Source of the DNA: Dastarcus helophoroides
Taxonomy: Eukaryota; Arthropoda; Insecta; Coleoptera; Bothrideridae
DNA length: 64,000 bases
Assembly (NCBI GenBank): GCA_028583605.1
Contig: CM053332.1
Coordinates: 11,272,442-11,336,441, forward strand
Reading direction: 5' to 3'
Every line of letters begins with the position of its first letter. The first letter of the stretch is position 1. Below the pieces are notes generated by a model. That model saw only the letters and a list, made by a program, of their open reading frames with translations. It was not told the DNA's origin and did not search any database. The position numbers were made by a program, and so were the translations under genes. Below are positions 30,965 through 42,879 of this stretch, in pieces.

Positions 30965-32961
30965 TTATTTTAAAGAACAAAAGTTGGTGAAGCGTTTCAG
31001 TTTTTGATTTACTGCATCCTTGCATTTATCAGCATTAATCTCATCTTCGTCACTTGTTCGTATATAATAATCATTCGGCTTTGCTGATTGATTTATTCTG
31101 ATGTGGGTTTCATAAGTAAATCCATGACGGTCCCTTGCTGTTACATCAGCTCCTTTAATTATCAATAAACGAATAATATCATGGCTGCCACTAACTATTG
31201 CTAAAACACAACTTTAAATTATCATCAGTCGTTTCAATTCACATTTAAGTACAAATGATGAGCGTGGTCTCCACAAGATGACATAGCTTTTAGTGTGTTT
31301 AAAGTGGTAAAATTGAGTTGTGCCAATGGCGTAGATAGAAGAGATCAAGAGGATGATCCCCTTATAAGTTTAATAAGTCAAATCCGTTATCCAAAAGCTG
31401 CGGACTCGAAAATTTTCCCTCGAATTATTACAAGCTCGGCTGTGAACCATTATTTTTATTATTTCGTTTTAATTAAACTAATTATTATATTAACTCGACA
31501 TTGAAATGTTCTGTAAAAATTCGAAAGAGCTACAGTTGAAATTATTTACTACCAAATATAGACTGGTTTCAACGTTCCTTGGTCTCATCAGTACGGTACA
31601 GTTGTTTTAAACATTTTCAACTTTTAGCCATTAATCAGCCAAATAAATACTCAAGAGATCTAAATCCCATTGAGTGATTTATGACCTTTGTAACTTTAGT
31701 TGCATCGTACGTAGCTTGGTAATTCTCAGCAGTAATTTCTTCAGTTAGCATATAGCAAAGATGCTGCTCGTAAGATACAATCTGACTAATGGTTATAAAT
31801 TCGAAATATTCACAGTGACCGTTTTGGTGGAACGGACTGGTCCTTGGTTATTTTTTAAAAAGTAAGATACCAATCTTGTCCCCTGAAACCAAGAAGGATG
31901 GCTTTCTTAGTTTCAGGTGACAAGATTTGTATATCAATTTTTTTTAGTTATCATACCATACTGATAAGTCAAGAAAGCCCGAACCCGGTCTTAGGTTGTT
32001 GGTTGTGAATATTTTCAGCTGTAGAACATAAAGTTTTTAAAGTTTGTCATATCAAAACAAAAGTTGAACAAAATTCTCTTTTATACGAAACCATACTTAT
32101 CTATATACATCAATAACTACTTATCAAAAAGTACTTATCATCTTAAGCACTTTACCTGCTCTGTGTAATGGCGTATGCAACCACCTGTCTCTAGAATTAA
32201 CATCGATTCCCTTCTCCAAAGCAAAAGCAACACTATGTAATGAATTTGAATCAACTGCATAATGGAGGATATTATGACAGTTTACATCTGCAGCGAACAC
32301 ATTTGCTCCTTTTTCTATTAAATAATTAGCGAAATCAAGAAAACCATGATAAACAGCTATCATTAGAGCAGTTTTTCCTGTATTAATTAAGGATTGATTC
32401 ACATTAGTCCCCATCGATAATAATATTTGGGCCAGATGCAAATTATTTTTCTCCGTTATTTGAATTAACGGAGTTTTGTGTTCGTTGTTTTCCGTTTCCA
32501 ACAGAAATTTTCTACAATAATTAAGTGTAATTTGCTGAGGAAATTTTTAAATATTCTTCAACCTTTTATTGGCAATTTTTCGAAGTAGAGAAACCTTCTC
32601 AAAATTAATGGCTCTGGTTACATCTCTGGAGGTATAAAATGGTCCAGTCTCTGTTGCTCCTTTAAAATAAATCCAATCTGATTCGTCATCCTTTAAACGG
32701 AAATTATAAAAACAACACGGTCCCAATTTTTCCACTTTTATCTCACATTTGCCTCCCCTAAAATGTATGGTTATTACTCGACTGTAGCATCACTATTTTA
32801 TTGAAGTACCAGTACACGGTTTCCCATTCTTTAAATTCGTTTAAAATTTGAAGCTGATACGTTTTCTTGGTTTTTTCTTTGTTTTCCTTATGCCACCATT
32901 GTATAACAATAGAATCGACATTTCTTGTTCTTACACAGGGTTTAATGGGGTACGTGTTCAT
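30965..32961 (-). CDS. FANK1: FANK1-like fibronectin type III and ankyrin repeat protein, 4 exons
   Basis: FANK1 in mammals is a testis-enriched nuclear protein; the insect role is not known to me. Exons in transcription order: 32961-32810, 32757-32563, 32511-32156, 31200-30965. Two introns are 52 and 51 bp, the third 955 bp; phases match. Product 312 aa, intact (human 345). The FN3 domain (about 5-100) includes RTRNVDSIVIQWWHKENKEK, LNEFKEWETVYWGGKCEI and LGPCCFYNFRLKDDESDW. Ankyrin repeats follow: HKTPLIQITEKNNLHLAQIL, GKTALMIAVYHGFLDFANYL, HNILHYAVDSNS, HTPLHRAAIVSGSHDIIRLL, KGADVTARDRHGFT. I chose the ATG at 32961 because the FN3 strand starts right after it; upstream in-frame ATG at about 32976 is possible. 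The stop is 78 bp from the stop of the convergent MARCH gene. Confidence 0.9.
31560..32045. repeat. Dispersed repeat copy in FANK1 intron 3
   Basis: Words and their order match 60480-61010: TTAGTTGCATCGTACGT / TCAGTTACATCGTATAT, TTAGCATATAGCAAA / TTAGCATACAATAAA, GTTATAAAT, CATACCATACTGAT / CGTACCATACTGAT, GGTTGTGAATATTTTCAGCT / GATTGTAAATATTTTTAACT. The family is unknown to me. The copy is interrupted at 31823-31935 by mariner-end sequence. Confidence 0.7.
31823..31935. repeat. Mariner-end-derived insert
   Basis: TTTTGGTGGAACGGACTGGT, CCTTGGTTAT and TTGTCCCCTGAAACCAAGAA reproduce, in complement, the segment 39045-39116. It ends with a second, inverted half (TTAGTTTCAGGTGACAAGAT), giving a small palindrome. 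Confidence 0.7.
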
Positions 32962-33554
32962 GTAAAAATAAAACATACACGTCACCAATATCGATCAAAC
33001 TTGGTTCAGTATACATTTGCTTTAGTATGCAATAAGATTTAAATGAATTATTTAAAAACTTGAACAAGTAGTAAAAAAAGTTGTAAATTTTCAATTTTAG
33101 TAGTTAGCTTTCAAAGTATATTTAACTGAATGTATTTCTACTATTAATTACGCTTAAAGAAAATATATAAGGTGATTCAAATCTGCTTTGAAAAAGTCTA
33201 GATATGGTTGCTGGCATTATTTTAAGATAAAAAATTCTTAAAAAAATAGTCCTTGACGACTTTGGAAGTACTGGGTGTTAAATTGTTATAAGCAAGTCAA
33301 TAATATTATAAGTAAATTCTAAATGTGTTGATATTATTTTATGAAATTTCTTGAATAAAATAAGCACGTACTTATTTTAAAAGTACAACAAATTATTAAA
33401 TTTAACCACTAACATCAGTACCGAATTTCGCTTTCATTTTTCTTTTTTTTAGGTATGCTACATCAACGGTAAACTTTATTTTAACTCATTATGAATAATT
33501 CTACCTTAATGTACAATAAAAAATATCTCTGAATGAACCGAAATTTAAAACAAA
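32962..33554. other. Intergenic, upstream of FANK1-like gene
   Basis: AT-rich sequence, expected to contain the FANK1-like promoter. No feature recognised. Confidence 0.35.
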
Positions 33555-35267
33555 GTCCAGCAAACATTGGACAACGGCCGAGCATTGGCCAGTATTGGCT
33601 GTATGCAGGATTGCCAGTACTCGCAATCCTGTAATGGTTCTTTACTGATTGAGTGCAGGATACCCAGTATCGGCAAAAGCTGGCGAACTCGTAATGGTTT
33701 ATTACTGGATTGAATGCAAGGATTTCCAGTATTGGCAAAAGCTGGCAAACCTGTAATAGTTCATTACTGGCTGAATGCAGGATTGCCAATACTGGCAAAA
33801 GCTGGCAAAACTATAATAGTTCATTACTGGCTGAATGCAGGATTGCCAATACTGGCAAACCTGTAATGGTTCATTACTGATTGAGTGCAGGATTGCCAGT
33901 ACTGGCAAAAGCTGGCGAACCTATAATGCTTTATTAATGGTTAAATGCAGGATTGCCAGTACCTGCAAAAACTGGCGAAATTGTAATGATTCATTACTAG
34001 TTGATTGCAGGATTGCCATTTTTGTTTAGTATTAGTGATGGTTCTTATATTGATGTAAATATTAATATTAAATAAATATAATAAAATATTCATGAATTGA
34101 CTTAACTGCGCTTTTTTCCCTAGGGAGTAAAAGACTCACTTTACTCCCGCTTTTGAGGGAGTAAAATCGCTTAGTATATAAGGGTCGTGCAAAAGATATA
34201 TTTTATTTTACATTTTCCTATATTTTCTACTGCCAACGATGTCGTAATATTGGTAAATCAATATTCAACGTCTCTTCTTGGAAATAACCCCAACCGTAAT
34301 TAGGAGTAAAACCCATTAGGACATTCTCACTGAAAAGAGATGCACAATGAAATTCTATTAGAATTACCGTGTTCGATTATGTAGCTGCAACAGACAAACA
34401 AGTAAGTAAATATATGCATTATTATATTTTTCGGATATTTTAATTAAAGTTTTTAATACTTTGATAGTTTTTCAGTAAATTTTATATCATATCCAACCAA
34501 CCCAATATCTATCTCTTGTCGTTTTTGAGATGCCCATACTGGCCTTCATTATCTTGGACCCAATGTATACTTATATGAATTTATTTATACGATAACTATA
34601 AGTGTTGTAATTTGTATATTGCATATTATAATTATATTGTTAGAAACTTTATATATCTTTCGAATTTGACGCATTAAAGCAAATAGGAGCATCGAACAAC
34701 CAGTCATCCATGCGAGGTTCTTCCGCATCGACTGCGTGTACGAAGAGCTAGATGTAAAACTATTCAAACTGTTCATGCGCAACTCTGTTCTATTAATAGA
34801 TCAGCCGCCAAGCTTAAATATTTTTAAGAGAATCTAACAATATAATACATATATGCTTAAAAAGGTTCACCACTACTTGTGATTTCGAAAATAAAGTTGC
34901 CCTATATAATTTCAGCTGGATGGCGCTTGTTCAGCGCCGCAACCTTTCACTATATTAGTACTGACCGCCGATGTTCATACCTTAATGCCATGAATTTTCT
35001 TGTTCAGGGGGTATTTAATCTGCGCCAGAAACCTGCATCAGCACAGCACTTATTAAAAGGTCCTCAGATGTCACTAACTTTCTAGTGCAGACTAAGTGTT
35101 GGTAGCTAGCACTTATTCAGAGCTGGCAAAACTGCGCTGAACCGGTAATGGCATGATTCTCTTTTGTGTGCTGAGCCTGCACAGGTTGCCAGCTCCGAGC
35201 CAGTACCGCTGTGCCGCTAGCCAGTGCAGGGCCAATGCTGGACCATTACAGAAATGTTTGCTGGGAG
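33555..35267. mobile_element. Non-autonomous DNA transposon with subterminal minisatellite
   Basis: The left end CCAGCAAACATTGG and the complement of the right end CCAGCAAACATTTC match. Shared subterminal blocks follow (GAGCATTGGCC / CAGCATTGGCC, then AGTATTGGC / GCACTGGC). A minisatellite occupies 33600-34025. The interior (34030-35110) has no transposase; it contains a GGGAGTAAAA palindrome at about 34120-34165. The right subterminal part (35120-35267) is also built of CAGCNNTGCC-type words. I do not assign a superfamily, and no clean target duplication is seen. Confidence 0.75.
33600..34025. repeat. Minisatellite, unit about 60 bp, about 7.5 copies
   Basis: Units start TGCAGGATTGCCAGTACTGG, continue CAAAAGCTGGCGAACCTGTA and ATGGTTCATTACTGGTTGAA. 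Two units lack 10 bp. Copies differ by a few substitutions. The short open frames on both strands are repeat read-through. Confidence 0.9.
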
Positions 35268-37246
35268 TCTAAACTATCGAAGAAAAAAATCGAAATAAAT
35301 TAATATTTTTCTCAAAATTATTAATTTTTTATTAAAACTTTGACTTACTTTGAGAAAAAAAAGGATTTTTTGTAAAACGCTGACATTTTTAGAAAAAAAA
35401 ACATGTTTCACGCGAATAAAGACGTCGGAATATATCCAGGCCGTGTTTGTTTTTTGTGTATATTTACGCTAAAAAGAAATAATATTCAAATCAAAATTTA
35501 AATTCCTTTACGTCTGGACATCGCTAAATAATGGGGCAAATGCCCTACAACTTGCAATCAGAAATTGGAAGGAATAAACATTTATGTTATGTCTGAAAGA
35601 CGAAAACATGCAAATCGCTAATTGATACTTTTAGCTTCGAAATCCGAAGACCCCAAAAATCGTTGGGTGATTCGTTTTTTGGCATGATTATCAGCCTATA
35701 GCGATAATGAATTGTAGAAGCATTTAATGTAAAATCGCGAACAGTAGGAAATATTTTGAAAAAAGTGCAAGTTTAATAAAGTGGCTGATACCCCAGGGAT
35801 ATTTTCCGATGATCATTGCAAACTTAAGTTTTGTGAATCAACGAAAGAAATAAGTAAGGCCAACGCAAATTTTTTAGTATTGTGTATTGTCTAAAAATGA
35901 CACCTCTTTTTTGCCATGGCTTGTCGTATTGTCTTTCATAAATGGTGACGTTGATGGAGAAAGAATATTTAATTTTGTTTTCAAATATTTTAACTTTTTT
36001 GGAAATATCAGGTTCGAATTTGGAATCCCTATTTTTTTTAATTTCAACTTCAAAGCTGAAATTTCGAAATTAAAGACAAAATTATGGTAAAAAAAGCTAG
36101 AAATCTCGAGCTTGAGATCTAAATTTGAAGATCGACGAGGAAGTTCGAAAAAAAAAGAAAAGCTTTAAACATATCTTGATTTTTAAAACAAGGCGATTCA
36201 AAAAATTATCGACTTTGTTTTCAACATTTAAAATTTAAGTTTCGAATTAGAGTTTTTTTTAAGTTACGTGATGAAAGTAGTCAAAATTTTAACACAAACT
36301 TGGAAATTTCGCATTAAGTATCAAAAGCAGTCAAGGGTTGAAGAAGACAAAACCAAAATTACGAATTTTTGTTTTTTTTTTTGTAGAAATTACTTATTTA
36401 TAACTGCAAATTGAAAAAAAAATCTGCGATTTTTTGTTTTGAACTTAAAATCGAAACGTTTAGAATGAAGCAAAAATTGCAAAAACTGATTTAACATAAC
36501 TGATAAACTTGAAATTTTGAGATTTTCGAACTTCGAAAGTTCCATAAAAAGTCGAAATTTAAACTCTACCTCGACACTCCTTAGCATTTTTACTTTAAAG
36601 GCAAAATTTGAAAAAAAATGTTGAAATAATCTAAATTTAAAGTTTTTGTTTTGGAAACTCTGACTTCTAAAATCAAATTTTTAATAAAAGGGTCAACATT
36701 TTAAGATTTTTAAAAAGTTTTTTAGAAAATGAAATTGGAAATTCTGGAAAAATTTAAGAGTTTTCAAAAAACTTGTTCCTGATATAGAAGTTTGAAATAG
36801 AAATGTTACTATTAATTTTAAAGTGTCAAGGTTAAAGTCAAAATTAGGAAATAATTTCTAATAATTTCTGTGTGTTGCATACAATTCGCTCCTTAATTCT
36901 GAACTTTGATAAACATCAGTTTGAGATCTTTCTAAAATTCTTTGGTCTTTTAAATAAGGTGTAATCTTTTAAAAAATAAAATATAACATCAAGAGCACTT
37001 CTTTATTTATTATAATAAGTAGATAAAATATTTTTGATGCAATAAAATATACAAAGGTACTTTTTCAACAATTTATGTAGAAAATCAAACTAACTAGATT
37101 CAATAGTTTCAATTAAACAATATCCTAATAGTAAGATCACAATAATTGTACATCTAAATGTTTTCGATATTTAACACCATAAATGCATTTGAAGTTTCAA
37201 TTGTTGACTGTGTTTTATTATTGTCAATAAAACAAGTGTATTCATT
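35268..37246. other. Intergenic filler
   Basis: A/T low-complexity DNA with a normal-composition patch at about 35440-35900 that I cannot assign. The last few hundred bases probably hold the 3' UTR of the RNF34-like gene. Confidence 0.45.
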
Positions 37247-40200
37247 CTAAGCTTTAAATGTTCTAACCACCCTTATGACGTACTTGCCGACATATGGGGC
37301 ACTCAGCTAATTTCTTGCCACAATCAATGCAAGTGGCAATATGTCCACATTCCAAAAGGACGCAGTCTAAAGGGGCGTCCATACACAATTTACATAAATC
37401 TTCCGTATTATCAGTTAGACCTATAAACATACAATTTTAATTTTAAGAAGATTTGGACTTTGAATAAAAATCTACCTTCCTCTTTTGCTTTTTTGTGATC
37501 AGACCAAAGTCTTTCAGCTCTCTCCAACAATTCCGATTTTTCGCAACATCCTTTATAATCCACTCTGTTTAACGTTAAGCAAAATTTTGAGTTCTTTTGC
37601 AGGACAAATTGGCCAAATCTTCAACAGCATCAAAATCTGACAACTTAGGATATTTACGAGGTAGAGGACTACTTCCTGGAGTTGGAAATGTTTCCTAAAA
37701 AATCACACATTACAACATAATACGTATTTACAGCTAAACTTGATTTACTTGTAGATTAGAGAGACCCGATGGCGAAGTTTGTTCATTTTGTGATCTATTA
37801 CTTTGTTCGTCCTCTGGGCTGTTATTCTGTTGGTTCTGGGGTGTGTAAGTTTGATTAAAACTGCCAACAGGGGAAGTGGGAGAAGGACGAGGTGTAGTAG
37901 GTGTTGAATGATTAGATCTTGTCGCATTATTCTGCCTGTTCGTTCGTCTACTGGAATCAAAAAGAAACGAAGACTCTAAATTACCTACAAGCATCTCGTG
38001 TAAACACAGGGATAAAGATAAAATCTTAAACTTCGTTACCCAACAAATCATTCACTGGACGCAAATTAGGAACAGATCCGGCGAAATTTGCGGTTAATTT
38101 TTCGGTGCCTCTTTTTGGTTTTGGTTTAACTGGTACAGATTTTCTGATAAAAAGCTCAACTAGTTCGTGTTTTTCTGAAACATAAATATCACAGTCAAGG
38201 CTGGGCAAATTACCTTTATAAAGGAATCATTACATTATTACTTTTTCAGAAAAAGGAGTGAAATTACTAGGGTAAATCAAATATGAACCGGAATTTCTAT
38301 CATGACGCCACGAGGGCGTGGGGAGTGTACTGATAATCTTAGACATTTTAGGTGGGGATATGACGAGACTTCCTGTGCTTAAGCGAATTCCGTTCTCGCC
38401 GTTCGTCAACTGTAAATACAATGAAAGAGCAAGAGGTTCATCCGCACGTTGCGCAGCACATTATTATTAAATTTCTTGCAGTTGAAGGTGTAAAGCCCGC
38501 CGAAATTCTTCGTAGACTAGAACCACAGTTTGGGGATACTTCTCTGAAGAAAACTCAAGCCTATGAATGATACAAAAATGGTTTGGAATGACGAACTCAA
38601 GTTGAAAATGAACCCTATGCCCGTCGCCCTCGGACCAATGTGACTGCAGGCAAGATTAACCCTATTCAGCGGCTTTTGGAAGGTGATCGCCGTTTAACTG
38701 ATGGTGAATTTGCAGCTCAGATAGGGATAAGTTGTTGGATTCCCCATATCGGTGGATGAGGCGCGAATGTTCGGTCAGAAATGTGATTTTGCTTCACCAC
38801 AATGCTCGCCTTCACTCAGCCAATCTGACACATCAAAAAGTAGAGGAAATACATTCGGCAACATTAGAACACCCTCCTTGTAGTCCCGACTTACCATCAT
38901 GAGATTATCATACGTTTGGGCCACTGAAAGAAGCTCTAGGAGGTGAGCGATTCCATGATGATGCTGCTGTTGATGATAGCTTGAAGATGATAGCTTGGCT
39001 GTCAAAACGCGTTAGAGCAACCTTTGTTGTGTTTTTTAATTTTTCTTGGTTTCAGGGGACAAGTTTTGTATTTCAATTCTTGAAGATAACCAAGGACCAG
39101 TCCCTTCCACCAAAATTATGTATCTTGTACCAATAAATTTTTAAAAACAAATTTCAGTTCATATTTGATTTACCCTCGCATAAAAACGGAGTTTTAATTT
39201 AAAAAATGTTAAATTTCAAATTTGTCTCAAATTTCGTGTCGAAATTTTGGCACTAAAATGAAAATATCAAAGCATTTCGAATTTAACTTAAAATTTTAGA
39301 TTTTGTCTCGAAGTTTCGGCTTTTTAATTTCAAAATTTAGAAGAAGAAATTTTTACGTTATTATCGACTTTTAAAGTCCCATTTTTCAACAATTAATAAT
39401 TGATACCTAAATTTCATATTGCTAAAAAAATTCAAAAAGTTACTAAAATATTGATAAATGTTTTCATAATTAATTTAACTTTTTTCGAAACAAAATTGAA
39501 AAAGTTTAGATTTTAAATTCTAAACGTTCATCCTTTTTTTTCAAGGTGAAAAGTTTCAAAAGTCAGAATTTTCAAAAAAATCGAAATTTTTAGTTAATTG
39601 TAAAATTTTCCAAAAAAAAAACAAAATTTTAAAAAGGACAGAATTTTAGAAGCTGAAAGCTTTCTGAAAAAGTACTAAATTTTTTTATAAAGTCGACATT
39701 TACCAGAAAGTCAAAATTAAAAAAAAAAATGATACAATTTGAAATAAATTAAGTCAAAATTTTGAAGAGCAAAACTTCAATAAAGATAAATTTAGGAAAA
39801 GCAGGAAAAAAAGGGGAGAAAAATTTCAAAAAAAAATTCAAAAGGTCAATATTTTGGAAGTCAAAATTTTCAAAAAGTCAATTTAGAAAGTCGAGATTTT
39901 GAAATAATCGAAAATTTCAAAGAAGTCGAGTCTTCAAGAGTCAACATTTTAAAATAAAAGATAAAATTTCTGAAAACGAAAATTTCAAAAAAAGTTAAAT
40001 TTCTTTTATAAAATGGTCAGAAAACGTCAAAACATTAAGGAAAGTCAAAATCTTAGAAGTTTAAAAAAGCTTCCACCGAAAATTTCGAATAAGGCAAAAT
40101 AATAAAAAGTCAAATTTTTAAGAAGTCAAAATATTTAAAAAAATTAAAAATTAAAAAAAAATTTAAAACTTTCTTAAAAACATAAAGCTTTAAGAAAAGG

Positions 40201-42112
40201 TTGATTTTTGAAAAAGTGACAATTTTGAAAAAAAGGTAGAAAGACCTTTTCAAAGAATAACAATTCTGAAAATATTGAAATTTTCAAAAAATAATAAACA
40301 TTTTTAGAAATCTAATGATTCAAAAAACTGATTTAAAAAAAAGTCTAAATTTCGGAAAAAAATGTTCCTCTGAAAAAATAGGTCAAAATTTTCAAAACGT
40401 CAAAATTTCAGAAAAAGTAGAAATTTTGGAAGTCGAAATTTAAAAAAACTTTCAAAATCAGAATATCCTAAATTATCCAAATTTTCAGAAAAGTCAATTT
40501 TGCAAAAAGAGGCAAAGTTTTTAAAAAAAGTAAAAATTTCAGGTATCGAAATTTTTAAAAAGGTCGGAAAGTCAACATTTTAAATTTAATGGCAAAATTC
40601 ACAAAAAGGTCAAAATTTCGATAAAAATTCGGAAAAAGTGAAAGCTTTCTTTAAGTCAAAAAAATTTGAAAAGAGTCTGGAAACAGTTGATATTTTAGAA
40701 TATCGAAATTTTCAGACGAGTTTTCAAAAAAGCTTTTAAAAAAAGCAAAAATTTTTTATATAAATCAAATTCTTTTAAAAAGTAATTTGACCCTTTAAAA
40801 AAATCGAAATTATTTATTTGAAAACTTCGATTTGCTTTAAATATTTCTACTTATTTAAATAATAAGTGGAAATATTTAAAGCCAGTCGAAATTTTTAAAA
40901 AAGAAAGTCGTAATTTTCTGAAAGGAGGTAGAATTTTAGAAAAATCAGGAGTTTCAAAAAAGGCAATTCTTTAAAAAAAAGGCCGATTTGTCAAAAAAAA
41001 GTCGGGATTTTCAAACAAGTCAAAATTTCGAGATAAATTCTAAAAAAACTCGAAATCAATCAGAAAATTTGAATTTCAAAAGAGAACATTTCAGCTTTCA
41101 CACAAAATGATAATTCTGTGTAAATTAAATTTTAAACGTTAATTAACAAATGAACGCTTTCATATACAAACTTCATTCATCAGTTTACTACAAAAATATG
41201 CATTTTCAATCTGTCCTTAATCACTTACTTAATTTTAAAGAGCAAACACGTTTTTTCCCCGTTATTTCCATAAGAAACTTTAATAATGAAGCAGACTACC
41301 TTAAAGTTAAGGTAGTGTGCTCAAACTCTCAGAAAATTTTTTAAAATTAATTTCAAAGCGTTTAACTCCCTGCGTGTATAAAAATTAAAAAACAATCATA
41401 TTAAAGACCACCCTAATATATACCTCATCAATATAAACTAATAATTAACATATAATTTTGTCCTGTAATGAAGTATAACAATGTAGGTACCAATTTCTAC
41501 TACCAAAATTAATAAAAACAAAAATTAAACCAAACCCCACATAATAAAGAATTTTATTTTATTTTTTAGTTCCACAATTTTATTTTCTACATTTTATTTT
41601 TAAGCTTAATCAGTCCCTCCTAAAATGATACTTTTAATAATTGATCAAAACAATTCATGTGATATATAATGAAGTCATACAGCGTCTATTATTAATTAAA
41701 AAAAATTAAATATGCAATAAATAACACCACTTAATTTTATCTTTCCAATATTTCAAGGAATTATGACTTAGCCGATAAAGAATGAAATGGGGAATTTTGT
41801 ACACATTAGTACACAAATCTTACCAACTAGGCCATGTGTTGAAATATTATGTTTTCTTAAATAATCCTGCAAATCCTTAGGCTTCAACTCCATAAGCTTA
41901 ACTCTATCGGGGGGCCTTTTTAACAAAATTATACATTTCTCGCAGTAAAGCACCCTTTAACCAAAAACTGGTCAAAATATAAAACAATAAACCTTTTCAA
42001 CATACCCGTCACGTTTCCTTAGACATTTATTGCAATATTTACCATCACATTCTCCACATTTTATTTTCCAATTGAACAAATTGAAGTCAGAGCTGCACTT
42101 GGTGCATGGCAT
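37247..42112 (-). CDS. RNF34: RNF34/rififylin-like RING E3 ligase, 6 exons, three +1 frame breaks
   Basis: RNF34/RFFL are cytosolic/endosomal E3 ligases with a FYVE-like zinc finger, SAP-like helices and a C-terminal RING. Exons in transcription order: 42112-42006, 41954-41824, 38174-38040, 37984-37749, 37694-37476, 37420-37247; conceptual product 332 aa (human about 360-370). Seen: a Cys-rich N-terminus ([27 protein letters not shown]); [16 protein letters not shown] and [11 protein letters not shown]; a Ser/Thr/Pro/Asn linker; [20 protein letters not shown]; and the RING from [20 protein letters not shown] through [16 protein letters not shown]. The frame is broken by single extra bases at 37595-37598 (A run), 37575-37576 and 37283. 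After the last, the shifted frame gives the family-typical tail [11 protein letters not shown] ending at 37247; without it the protein stops at 37263. Either sequence error or recent decay. Intron 3 (3.6 kb) holds a mariner and filler. Confidence 0.88.
38268..39177 (+). mobile_element. Internally deleted mariner in RNF34-like intron
   Basis: Termini: left TAGGGTAAATCAAATATGAA, complement of right GAGGGTAAATCAAATATGAA. The transposase starts near 38424 ([39 protein letters not shown]), runs through [19 protein letters not shown], then jumps to the C-terminal part ([26 protein letters not shown]). Stops, frameshifts and a deletion of about 350 bp inactivate it. The stretch 39018-39116 recurs elsewhere as a dispersed fragment. 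Confidence 0.87.
39180..41150. other. Low-complexity filler in RNF34-like intron 3
   Basis: About 2 kb of AAATTTT, GTCAAAATTT and TCGAAATTT words with no gene, no clear repeat unit and no terminal repeats found by eye. Confidence 0.55.
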
Positions 42113-42879
42113 TTTTTTTTGTTTTTTTTTTTTGATAATTGAAATTATCGAAGTTGTTTTTCAAACATAAACAAACCTATACCTAAGAAATCACATAAAC
42201 ACTTGCACTTAAAAATAAATTCACAACGTTCAGCCTAATCAACAGCACAATTGCTCATTTTAATGCAGTAAGGTAATTTGTTTAAAGAATGAGCTATTTT
42301 TGCATAAAAATAATAGATAACATAGATTAATGATTTATTATTATCCAAAATATAGCATAAATATCAAAGATGACTAACTGATAACGTATGTATTAATTAT
42401 TTTGATTCCAAGATTTGCCATTTCTGACGTTTAACCTGACGTAAAGAATTTCAATTTGACGTTTAATCATCGATCGAAACTGCGCAACACATGTTACAAT
42501 AGTTATGATAGACAATGAAAGATGGCACTGTAGTGTATCAAATTGGGAAGGGTACCCACATAAATTAATATTTATAATTAAATGATTAGAATTTACCGCC
42601 CTAAATTATTTATTTTCTAATGAATTATGGCGCCGAGAATTTTAGAAAATATTTTAAAATTTGTTACAAAAACTACTTACAATTTTGGTGAAAAAGAAAC
42701 GACATTTCTAGATTAAATTTGAACTTTGGAAAATGTTCAACAAATTCCGAAATCTAGAGCTTAAAATTAACAAGAAAACTAAAGTATATGAGCTTGAACT
42801 TAAAATTTTGAGGAAATATCGAAACATTTACATTAAAAACTAGAGAACTCTGGTATTCGTTGAATATTACTTCACTGGA
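42113..42879. other. Upstream region of the RNF34-like gene
   Basis: AT-rich. Three TGACGT-type words occur at 42424-42465 (CTGACGTTTAACCTGACG and TTGACGTTTAATC), which might be regulatory; this is a weak observation. Confidence 0.3.

Noticed and set aside
32758..32785. A 21-25 bp intron using GTAATA in the FANK1-like gene
   Set aside because: Too short to be spliced; the donor at 32809 gives a 52-bp intron with correct phase and a good branch point.
33481..34029. Overlapping open frames on both strands, and a CRISPR-like regular spacing
   Set aside because: The array is a minisatellite: the whole 60-bp unit repeats, with no unique spacers, in a eukaryotic transposon.
37567..37607. A 41-bp intron that would bypass two frame breaks in the RNF34-like gene
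   Set aside because: It would need the poor donor GTCCTG and would remove LSCKELKILL, which is clearly homologous to the family; single extra bases explain the sequence better.
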